The notes below the pieces were generated by a model. The model was not told the origin of the DNA. It was given only the letters and a program-made list of their open reading frames with translations, and made no database searches. The position numbers were made by a program, and so were the translations under genes. Below are positions 1 to 5,539 of a DNA stretch of 5,539 nt, piece after piece. Each line of letters starts with the position of its first letter. Position 1 is the first letter of the stretch. This DNA comes from Oscillospiraceae bacterium (GTDB taxonomy: Bacteria > Bacillota > Clostridia > Oscillospirales > Ruminococcaceae), in the NCBI GenBank assembly GCA_016303235.1, contig JAEDMB010000124.1, forward strand, positions 1-5,539, written 5' to 3'.

Positions 1-30
1 CAAAAAAACTCCCAGCCAAGCGACCGGGAG
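1..30 (-). terminator. Intrinsic terminator of the HerA-like ATPase gene
   Basis: Read on the minus strand, this begins 11 bases after the TAA stop of the large leftward gene. CTCCC pairs with GGGAG, and the stem extends inward through G-U, G-C, U-G and C-G pairs to a GCTT loop, giving about nine pairs of which two are wobbles. It is followed directly by seven T residues (bases 2-8). This is the standard rho-independent form, and its orientation and position fit the end of the ATPase transcript. The A-rich side on the plus strand gives no U-tract for rightward transcripts. Confidence 0.85.
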
Positions 31-41
31 AAATAACAGTA

Positions 42-2975
42 TTATTTTTTATTTAAAGGAGAATCATCATTAATATAAGTTTTTCCTTTGATTATAACTT
101 CATCATTACAGTCGGTATCGAAATTATAAATACTTCCCTGAATGTAACATTCGCCCTTGTTAAGTGAATCAAGCATCCACATTTCATTTTTTTTCATTCC
201 GAGCATATCGGCAACGGCATTTCTTGTTGTGCTGTCGGGCTTGAAATGAACATAAAGTCCGGCCTGTCTGAGTATACGGCTCTTTTTCATATCTGAAATA
301 TACTGAGTTGCAAAATTGAGGTCAATTGAAAACTTTCTTCCCTCTTTAAGTATTTTGCTGATGATACTATGTTCCGAAACATTCTGATTCTGAATTTCGT
401 CAATGAAAATACTGAGCTGTCTGTATTCATCCTGATGAAGCTGTGCATGATAAAGCGATGCAAGAAGCATATCTGTGAGCTGATTGCCGTTTTCGCTGTC
501 AGGTTCGTTAAGTGATATGATTACTATATCTTTGCACTTGTTAAGGAAAGAGAACCAGTCATCTTTCTGCTTGTCGGAATCATCTTCAATAAGCTCTTCA
601 AAAAGGTTTGAAAGTTTTTTTGAAAGGCTCTTCTCCGATGTATCCTCAGTATCTTCAAACTGTTCAAGGAAGTCGATATAAGTCGGAGAATCCGAATATT
701 GTAACATCTTTTTAACTATTGCTTTCAATGTAATTTCCTGATTCTGGCTTGGTGAGTGCACCGCTTCTCCTATAATGCTGTAAAGCATATTTCTGCGTGC
801 AACAGGCTTGTCATTGCTGTAAGTATGGAAAAGATTAACGGGAAGTCCGTTTTGGACAGCATCGTAAATAGTTATATTATCACGCACAAATTTTTCGGAA
901 AGTGATTCCAGCAATCTTTGTTTTTTAAATGAACCACTGCTGTCAAGAATTACCACACGGTTTCCGGCTTTTGAAAGATGAGGTAAAAGCTGATTAAGAA
1001 ATTCTGTTTTTCCCGCACCGGATTTTCCCGTCACACAGCGGTGCTGATTATTCATTGGAATAAGCAACTGTCCTGCTGTTTTTCCGAAGCTGTTTTGAAT
1101 AAGCGGTATAAATTTTTCATCGTTGGCATTATCACTGAAATACTGTCTGTACTTAAGATTTTCAATATAATCCAAAGTTTCGGAGTTAATCATATCAATA
1201 AATTTAAAAGCGATAAAATATCTGTGAACGGGATTTCTTTTGGCATCATATACTGTCGTGAGTTTTCTGTGACCGTTGGTTGATACAAGACAGCCCATGT
1301 TATTTAAAGATGTAAGAATACTGTTAACCGTCTGTGCTGAATTAATCCGGGGTAAAAATACCTCTTTTATGACTGATTCCTCAATCATCATAAGCTCACC
1401 GTTGATGATGCCGGTATTCTGATTATCTCTGAATTTCATATTTCTGTTAAGTTCAGTAATATTAATAATACCAGCAGATACAGCTGAATTTAATGCTCTT
1501 GAAAAGTCGTTTATTATGGAAAGGTCTTTTCCGGTCTCTCGGTTTTGAGAAGCAAGAATCTGTTTTTTAATAAAGGGCTTGATTTCGGAAGAAAGTTCAA
1601 CTCCAAAAATATCCGACCATGTAAGAAGAACAGAATACAATACTGCAAAGGTTGTATTGAGTGTATCCGATGTAAAATCATCAGGAGATTCTTTTTTTGT
1701 TTTGTATATGTTTTCAGCAAGTTCACTGCCGTAATTCTTAATGTGTCTGCAGAATGTATCAACAAAATATCTGTACATTTCATCAAGATTTTCAGAAAGT
1801 TTGCAGCGTTCCGCTTCTGAAATATTTCTGCCGAAATCTTCATCAGGCTCAAGGATTATGGCTTTTCCGTCGGGAATAAAATACTGAATCGTATTTGAAA
1901 GGATTACGATATTGAATGGCTTGTATTTTTCGCTGGATTTGAAACCAAGAATTGTATCAATTGAGGCTGTGCGTTTCAGAAGGCTTTCGGAAGTGGAATC
2001 ATCTTTAAGAACAAGAGTTTCGTCTTTGCTGTCGGAAAGAAGCTTTGTAAGTTCGGTTTTGCTTATTGTAAGCGATTTGGAAGCTTTTTTTCGTCCGTAG
2101 GTTTTTGAAATGCAATCAGCAAGAGCTTCGGCATCGGTATTGTTGACGGATACCGTTAAAATATTGATTGTATTCTGGCGAATATACTCAAGAAAAGTTG
2201 AAATCATTCCTGAAAGCCCAAACGAAACAAGCATAAGTGCGGGCATAGATTTCAAATAATTATGAAGCCCGTTCATAATTGCCTTTGGAGTTTTGTTTAC
2301 AGCCGGGAGAATTTTTTTCTGATAAGGTTCAGAGATATATTTTTTGTAAATATCATTTATCTGGGCTTCACAGCAGTTAAAATACGCAGAGTCAGGAGAA
2401 CCGTCTTTTATATTGAGAGAAATTCCAGGATATTCGGGAATCTCATAAATTTTGAGGTTTGTGTTTAAAATATCCATTAAGGTGATGTAAAAATAGTCAT
2501 CTGCAATTTCCTTTTTGCAAATCATTTTAAAGGAAGCGAAATATTTGGAAAGATTATTTTTCTTAATGTCAGAAAGAGGTATTATAACCGTTTCGCTGTC
2601 TTTAAGTCCCGTACGGTATGATACAACTATATTTTCCTGTTTTTCGCCGTTGATAATCGTGGAAAGAATAAATGCGGATTCATATTTAAATGTTCCGACA
2701 GGTTTCTTTTTTCCGCCTGACTCAATGCAGACAATATTTCCGTTGCTGTCTGAATTGAATTGTCTTGGGGTAAGCTCTTTCTGAGCTTTCATAGATGCGA
2801 TGGTAGCCTCATAATGCTGAATCGTGTTAAAATTTGCTTGCTGAACAGCGTATGTGAGATTCTGAATCTGAGCCTGAAGCTGGTTGTTGCTTGATACAGC
2901 AAAAGCTAAATCATTTTTTAACTTTTGGTTTTCGCTGACTACCTCGTCAACGTTTACAAATAACTGATTGTACAT
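42..2975 (-). CDS. Large HerA/FtsK/VirB4-class ATPase with coiled-coil N-terminus and degenerate DUF927-like middle domain
   Basis: A 977-residue cytoplasmic protein, predicted to be a DNA-acting motor. Residues about 11-66 are a Gln/Asn/Leu-rich coiled coil. Residues about 95-470 resemble DUF927 (a P-loop domain of phage/plasmid replication-type proteins): a beta-rich start, then a segment matching the usual P-loop region but reading VSVNNTDAEALADCISKTYG (275-294) with no GKT, then LVLKDD (321-326) where a Walker B would fall, and HIKNYG (411-416). Residues about 535-600 look like a winged-helix linker. The C-terminal ATPase is intact: Walker A GKSGAGKT (650-657, Lys656), Walker B SIFIDE (855-860), EGRKF (878-882) and FATQ (888-891), the pattern of HerA, VirB4 and DptH C-termini. 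There is no signal peptide or membrane segment. The start is supported by AAGGAG (2984-2989) 8 nt upstream. The gene diverges from the unknown gene at 3247. The ATPase class is sure; the DUF927 reading is inference, and the biological role is unknown. Confidence 0.85.
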   Translation of the reverse strand: MYNQLFVNVDEVVSENQKLKNDLAFAVSSNNQLQAQIQNLTYAVQQANFNTIQHYEATIASMKAQKELTPRQFNSDSNGNIVCIESGGKKKPVGTFKYESAFILSTIINGEKQENIVVSYRTGLKDSETVIIPLSDIKKNNLSKYFASFKMICKKEIADDYFYITLMDILNTNLKIYEIPEYPGISLNIKDGSPDSAYFNCCEAQINDIYKKYISEPYQKKILPAVNKTPKAIMNGLHNYLKSMPALMLVSFGLSGMISTFLEYIRQNTINILTVSVNNTDAEALADCISKTYGRKKASKSLTISKTELTKLLSDSKDETLVLKDDSTSESLLKRTASIDTILGFKSSEKYKPFNIVILSNTIQYFIPDGKAIILEPDEDFGRNISEAERCKLSENLDEMYRYFVDTFCRHIKNYGSELAENIYKTKKESPDDFTSDTLNTTFAVLYSVLLTWSDIFGVELSSEIKPFIKKQILASQNRETGKDLSIINDFSRALNSAVSAGIINITELNRNMKFRDNQNTGIINGELMMIEESVIKEVFLPRINSAQTVNSILTSLNNMGCLVSTNGHRKLTTVYDAKRNPVHRYFIAFKFIDMINSETLDYIENLKYRQYFSDNANDEKFIPLIQNSFGKTAGQLLIPMNNQHRCVTGKSGAGKTEFLNQLLPHLSKAGNRVVILDSSGSFKKQRLLESLSEKFVRDNITIYDAVQNGLPVNLFHTYSNDKPVARRNMLYSIIGEAVHSPSQNQEITLKAIVKKMLQYSDSPTYIDFLEQFEDTEDTSEKSLSKKLSNLFEELIEDDSDKQKDDWFSFLNKCKDIVIISLNEPDSENGNQLTDMLLASLYHAQLHQDEYRQLSIFIDEIQNQNVSEHSIISKILKEGRKFSIDLNFATQYISDMKKSRILRQAGLYVHFKPDSTTRNAVADMLGMKKNEMWMLDSLNKGECYIQGSIYNFDTDCNDEVIIKGKTYINDDSPLNKK

Positions 2976-2983
2976 AAGAAAAT

Positions 2984-2989
2984 CTCCTT
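2984..2989 (-). promoter_or_regulatory. Ribosome binding site of the ATPase gene
   Basis: On the minus strand AAGGAG lies 8 nt before the ATG at 2975-2973, an ideal Gram-positive Shine-Dalgarno, and it fixes that start. It sits in the loop side of a small potential hairpin in which GAAAA pairs with TTTTC around GGAGA (2981-2992 region). That stem is only five mostly A-U pairs, so it may expose rather than hide the site. Confidence 0.85.
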
Positions 2990-3017
2990 TTCATTATATA
3001 ATTGATGATTGGCTTGT

Positions 3018-3045
3018 GAGATAAAATTGGTACCGTTTTTATCTC
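3018..3045. repeat. 28-bp near-perfect palindrome in the ATPase gene leader
   Basis: Arms GAGATAAAA and TTTTATCTC (nine matching bases each) enclose a centre containing the palindrome GGTACC. Overall 12 of 14 positions are symmetric about the axis between 3031 and 3032. It lies about 10-40 bases downstream of the predicted ATPase transcription start and about 40 bases before its ribosome binding site. It is suited to a dimeric repressor acting as a roadblock, or to an RNA hairpin in the leader. No U-tract follows it, so it is not a terminator. The function is inferred. Confidence 0.6.
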
Positions 3046-3050
3046 TGCTA

Positions 3051-3060
3051 TCCCCGGGGA
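3051..3060. repeat. Perfect GC palindrome at the predicted ATPase transcription start
   Basis: TCCCCGGGGA is a perfect 10-bp palindrome and the most GC-rich patch in an otherwise AT-rich intergenic region. It covers the discriminator and +1 area of the predicted leftward promoter (-10 at 3062-3067). It may be an operator or a GC-rich discriminator that makes initiation sensitive to nucleotide levels. The sequence is plain; the role is inferred. Confidence 0.4.
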
Positions 3061-3061
3061 C

Positions 3062-3090
3062 AATATAAGTTTACCATATATTTATTGCAA
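3062..3090 (-). promoter_or_regulatory. Predicted sigma-A promoter of the ATPase gene
   Basis: On the minus strand, TTGCAA (3085-3090, four of six matches to TTGACA) is followed after exactly 17 bases by TATATT (3062-3067, five of six matches to TATAAT). The transcript would start near 3055 and carry a leader of about 80 nt that contains the 28-bp palindrome. This spacing and orientation make it the best leftward promoter in the gap. Confidence 0.6.
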
Positions 3091-3179
3091 TATCAAAATT
3101 TGCATATAAATAAGTGAAATAAAAAATATTAAACTCAGATATTAATTTTATATAATAAATAAAATATTAATTTTGATAT
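3090..3179. repeat. Long-spaced inverted repeat between the two promoters
   Basis: ATATCAAAATT (3090-3100) and its exact reverse complement AATTTTGATAT (3169-3179) are 11-bp arms with 68 bases between them. The left arm abuts the -35 element of the leftward promoter; the right arm ends 15 bases before the -35 of the rightward one. The arrangement could let one regulator bind both sides and loop the DNA. The region between is extremely AT-rich (it also repeats ATATTAATTTT at 3139-3149 and 3164-3174), so chance matches are easier than usual. Confidence 0.4.
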
Positions 3180-3194
3180 AAAACAGTGATTATA

Positions 3195-3223
3195 TAGACA
3201 TTGAGTTTATATTGTGGTATAAT
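3195..3223 (+). promoter_or_regulatory. Predicted strong extended -10 promoter of the unknown gene
   Basis: TAGACA (3195-3200, five of six matches to TTGACA) is spaced 17 bases from a consensus TATAAT (3218-3223), with an extended -10 TG at 3215-3216. Transcription should begin near 3230, at the edge of the AAAGGAG ribosome binding site. This leaves a leader of roughly 17 nt before the ATG at 3247. Confidence 0.8.
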
Positions 3224-3228
3224 ATAAA
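3206..3228. promoter_or_regulatory. Candidate operator: inverted repeat spanning the -10 of the rightward promoter
   Basis: TTTATATT (3206-3213) and AATATAAA (3221-3228) form a perfect 8-bp inverted repeat separated by seven bases. The spacer and right arm contain the extended -10 box itself, so a protein bound here would block RNA polymerase. The symmetry is visible in the sequence; repression is inferred, and AT-richness lowers its significance. Confidence 0.45.
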
Positions 3229-3230
3229 TT

Positions 3231-3237
3231 AAAGGAG
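3231..3237 (+). promoter_or_regulatory. Ribosome binding site that decides the start at 3247
   Basis: AAAGGAG ends directly against an ATG at 3238, leaving no spacing for initiation there. The in-frame ATG at 3247 is 9 nt downstream, the normal distance and close to the 8 nt used by the divergent gene. The start is therefore set at 3247. Confidence 0.8.
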
Positions 3238-3246
3238 ATGTTTTTA

Positions 3247-5376
3247 ATGGAAGAAATCAAATCAAGAGAAATTGCGGAGATGTTCGTAATGGTTTTGCTT
3301 AAGGGAGTTAAAAGCAGAATAGCTGTAAAAAATGACAAGGATGAATGGGAGCTTGTTGAAAGTTCTTTGATAAATCAGTATCTCAACCCGTATAACGACA
3401 GAAAAAGAATGACCAGAAAAATTGCAGATGCATTGAGCAATACATTTAAATATTATCTATACAATTCCAACAGGGAATATTCGGAAATATATGCAAAAGC
3501 AATTTTATTTATATATTCCGTCAGCCATGTGGATTTAACATATTTTCATAATAACATGAAAGAAAATCAGGAAAACCTGATAAAAATTATTGACAGCCTT
3601 TTTCATGCTTTTGCAGGAAAAGAAAGCATAAAAATAAATGAACTTGAAAACCTTGTTTATACAATGACATTCGGAAAATACTGGAATATAGAAAACAATA
3701 TGAAAGTAATTAATATGGTCAGCTATTATGAATATGCAGATGTAAGCTATCATTGCTGTACGAAAAAAGACCTTATTGAGTTAAATAAGATATTTGAAAG
3801 CGGAAAAGCATACGAAAAAATTCAATCATGCCTGCAGTTTTTAAAAGATTTAATATATGCAGACAATATTGAATCATTGAGTGAAAAATACGAAAAATTT
3901 TACAGCAGACTTACAGGAAAACCGATTAATGGAAGTGGCTGGAAGAAATCCGCTTTATTAAATACATTTAATTTGAGCGATTTAACAGAATCAATAAAAT
4001 TGATTTTGATTGAATTAAGCCGAACAAATAATTATCTGATAATAAATGCTTACTTCAGTCTGCTTCTGGAGGATTTAAATAATTCGGTAAATGAAACTGC
4101 CGGGAAATCAGAAAATTATGAGATTTTCAGTAATGATACATTTAAAAGAGTACAGCAGAATCTTAAAGACTGCATAAATATAATACAGTTGCAGGTTCGT
4201 GTGAACAAAGAAATTGGTACGTTTGGAAGCTGTCATTGTATGATGAATTCTGTGAAAACGGATAATATAAAAGATGTCCGTCAGTTTATAGCGGTTATTA
4301 TAGATTTCTTGTTTTACGGTGTAAGTACAAAGAAGGGCAAGGATATTGGAAACGAAGAAACCAAAGAAGTATGGAGTGATATAATATACAAATATATTAA
4401 CGGAGAACAAAAAAATTTTTCTGTCAAGGTTAAAGAGGCATTGTATTACCGTATAAAGCATCATCTTAAAAATACAGAATATTTCAGTAAATTACTGTGG
4501 CAGATGTTTTATTATGTATTCGGGGTTGACTTGTATATGCTGAATAACTTCAACAGCAACGGGAAATGGTGTGATTTGTTTAATGAAATATTTGATATTA
4601 TTTTACAAGGCGGTTCAATGAATGAGCTTGAAATGTTTGTGAAATGGAGATACAACTGCTTGTGGTTTGAAAATGAAACTGAAAGTTTTACTCCTGATGA
4701 AATTGAGTTTTTCAGAAAATACAATTCAATCGGATTTAAGAAATATATCTATATATTTGATAATTTAATCAATACCGATAGGGGATTTGATGTTTTAAAT
4801 CTTAAATCTGAAATGACACTGAGATATATTCAGTTAAAAATTAATCCTCTGCTTGAAAAACTGAAAAACACAGTTCAGTTTATTGAAAGTCTGTTAAAAT
4901 CAAGAACTGCAGAAGAATTTTTAAATCAATATGAAAATTATTCCGTCCTGATTTCAGAAAGCCAAATTAACTGGAAGTATAAAATATATTGTGATTTGCT
5001 GGACGGAAACGGCGAAAGAATTACAATTGATATTTATCAGTTGGAAGAGCTTATCGGATATATATCCGCCGGAATAAATCTGAACCGACTTTCTAAAAGT
5101 AAATATGACTTTAAAATAATCAGAGAAAATATACAGAGATATATTAAAATTTTTTTGGAAATGCCAAATAAGAAATATAAATATTACTACGGCTCCAGTT
5201 ATAACAGAAAAGAAAAACAGAAGGAAGAATCATTTAATCAGACTAATATTCAATTTATTAAGGGCAGTGAGATAGAAAATTTGTATACTGTTCTGAATAT
5301 GATTTACAAGTATTTTATATATTCAGAATGGACAGATAAGAATATGACACTAATAGAAAAAAATAAAGTTTTCTGA
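3247..5376 (+). CDS. Unrecognised 709-residue, probably helical protein divergent from the ATPase
   Basis: I do not recognise this protein. Starting at the ATG at 3247 (an in-frame ATG at 3238 sits against the ribosome binding site and would add three residues), it reads MEEIKSREIAEMF and ends in KNKVF. It is rich in Lys, Asn, Ile, Tyr and Glu, with long amphipathic, probably helical stretches throughout and no clear signal peptide, transmembrane helix, P-loop or nuclease motif. Local points: a Cys pair in SYHCC (about residues 166-171), CHC at about 329-331, several Trp/Tyr-rich patches around 415-475, and a basic KKYKYYYG tract near 642-649. Its DNA is about 17-37% GC in sampled 60-base lines against 35-42% for the ATPase gene, suggesting a different origin or expression class. 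Shared control with the ATPase suggests a functional pairing (inference); it could be a sensor, adaptor or effector. Confidence 0.85.
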   Translation: MEEIKSREIAEMFVMVLLKGVKSRIAVKNDKDEWELVESSLINQYLNPYNDRKRMTRKIADALSNTFKYYLYNSNREYSEIYAKAILFIYSVSHVDLTYFHNNMKENQENLIKIIDSLFHAFAGKESIKINELENLVYTMTFGKYWNIENNMKVINMVSYYEYADVSYHCCTKKDLIELNKIFESGKAYEKIQSCLQFLKDLIYADNIESLSEKYEKFYSRLTGKPINGSGWKKSALLNTFNLSDLTESIKLILIELSRTNNYLIINAYFSLLLEDLNNSVNETAGKSENYEIFSNDTFKRVQQNLKDCINIIQLQVRVNKEIGTFGSCHCMMNSVKTDNIKDVRQFIAVIIDFLFYGVSTKKGKDIGNEETKEVWSDIIYKYINGEQKNFSVKVKEALYYRIKHHLKNTEYFSKLLWQMFYYVFGVDLYMLNNFNSNGKWCDLFNEIFDIILQGGSMNELEMFVKWRYNCLWFENETESFTPDEIEFFRKYNSIGFKKYIYIFDNLINTDRGFDVLNLKSEMTLRYIQLKINPLLEKLKNTVQFIESLLKSRTAEEFLNQYENYSVLISESQINWKYKIYCDLLDGNGERITIDIYQLEELIGYISAGINLNRLSKSKYDFKIIRENIQRYIKIFLEMPNKKYKYYYGSSYNRKEKQKEESFNQTNIQFIKGSEIENLYTVLNMIYKYFIYSEWTDKNMTLIEKNKVF

Positions 5377-5495
5377 TTTTTTTACGAATTTCAAATTTTC
5401 GGAGCCGTAAAAAATTAAAAATCCTTAGGATTTTGTCAAAAGTGAAAGAGAAAAATTTTCAAATTCGTAAAGATTTTCAAAAATCAAAAAAATCT
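5375..5495. repeat. Cluster of nested palindromes after the unknown gene
   Basis: TTTACGAATTT (5381-5391) is exactly complementary to AAATTCGTAAA (5461-5471). The pairing continues inward imperfectly (5393-5400 with 5450-5459). Inside lies AAAATCCTTAGGATTTT (5418-5434), symmetric about a single T. Smaller palindromes follow at 5450-5460 and 5472-5485, and GATTTTTTT at 5375-5383 can also pair with AAAAAAATC at 5486-5494. No T-run follows the large stem on either strand, so it is not a classic terminator. It may be an mRNA 3' stabilising structure, a small structured RNA or an element boundary; none of these is proven. Confidence 0.6.
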
Positions 5496-5519
5496 CCCCC
5501 GTACCACTGCTGTACGGGG
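5486..5519 (-). terminator. Intrinsic terminator of a leftward gene beyond the right edge
   Basis: CCCCGTAC (5497-5504) and GTACGGGG (5512-5519) form a perfect 8-bp stem with a 7-base loop. Read on the minus strand the stem is followed by GGAGA and then seven T residues (bases 5486-5492), so it terminates transcription arriving from the right. On the plus strand the stem is followed by TATCATCAG without a U-tract, so it is at best a weak stop for the unknown gene. The gene it serves is outside the window. Confidence 0.8.
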
Positions 5520-5539
5520 TATCATCAGAGGAGTCAGGA

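Noticed and set aside
1041..1283. Open frame on the plus strand opposite the ATPase gene (with others at 484-681, 1545-1820, 1912-2100, 2262-2468, 2515-2784)
   Set aside because: All lie antisense inside the intact 977-residue gene, and their low-complexity or Cys/Phe/Ser-rich products look like the complement of its codons.
1514..1852. 112-codon minus-strand open frame inside the ATPase gene
   Set aside because: Same strand but a different frame within the intact gene; no family resemblance and fully overlapped by motif-bearing coding sequence.
2947..2994. Fifteen-codon minus-strand frame (start MKRRFS) overlapping the ATPase start
   Set aside because: It has no ribosome binding site of its own, since the AGGAG lies within it, and no attenuator-like codon run.
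2993..2998. Perfect TATAAT on the minus strand just before the ATPase ribosome binding site
   Set aside because: Transcription from it would start inside the Shine-Dalgarno, and no -35-like sequence stands at the right distance.
3121..3180. AT-rich direct repeats (AAAATATTAA, ATATTAATTTT) as possible replication-origin iterons or CRISPR-like units
   Set aside because: Only two copies each, in near-pure A/T sequence, with irregular spacing and no replication initiator gene in view.
3201..3206. TTGAGT as a -35 box for the rightward promoter
   Set aside because: It is only 11 bases from TATAAT, too short a spacer; TAGACA at 3195-3200 has the correct 17.
4108..4464. 118-codon minus-strand open frame opposite the unknown gene (also 3535-3753 and 4512-4724)
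   Set aside because: Antisense shadows of an AT-rich gene; the hydrophobic Phe/Tyr/Ile-rich products are what complementing Lys/Asn/Glu codons yields.
5418..5434. AAAATCCTTAGGATTTT as the intrinsic terminator of the unknown gene
   Set aside because: As a hairpin it leaves a three-base loop and a short AT-rich stem, with only TTTT as tail before GTCAAAAG; too weak to call.

Overview
The window looks like chromosomal or integrated DNA from a low-GC Gram-positive bacterium. The evidence is strong AGGAG-type ribosome binding sites at 8-9 nt spacing, A/T-rich sigma-A-like promoters and U-tract intrinsic terminators. Codon and base use are reminiscent of gut clostridia such as Ruminococcus; that taxon is an impression, not a demonstrated assignment.

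Layout: (1) bases 1-30 hold an intrinsic terminator for leftward transcription. (2) Bases 42-2975, minus strand, encode a 977-residue protein. It has an N-terminal coiled coil, a middle region that I read as a DUF927-like P-loop domain with its Walker A lost, and a C-terminal HerA/FtsK/VirB4-class ATPase with intact Walker A, Walker B and ATQ motifs. (3) Bases 2976-3246 are an AT-rich divergent control region with one convincing promoter in each direction and several inverted repeats placed on or next to them. (4) Bases 3247-5376, plus strand, encode a 709-residue, probably mostly helical, soluble protein that I do not recognise; its DNA is clearly more AT-rich than the ATPase gene. (5) Bases 5374-5495 are a cluster of nested palindromes, followed at about 5486-5519 by an intrinsic terminator for a leftward gene lying beyond the right edge.

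The two genes are divergent, share one control region and are bounded on both sides by terminator-like structures, so they read as a self-contained two-gene module. A plausible model (inference) is a DNA-acting HerA-type motor paired with a novel large helical partner, as in several HerA-containing defence systems, or a DNA-transfer/maintenance function of an integrated element. No nuclease, protease, transposase, integrase, toxin or CRISPR signature is visible, so the defence reading rests only on the architecture. I see no tRNA, rRNA or insertion sequence.
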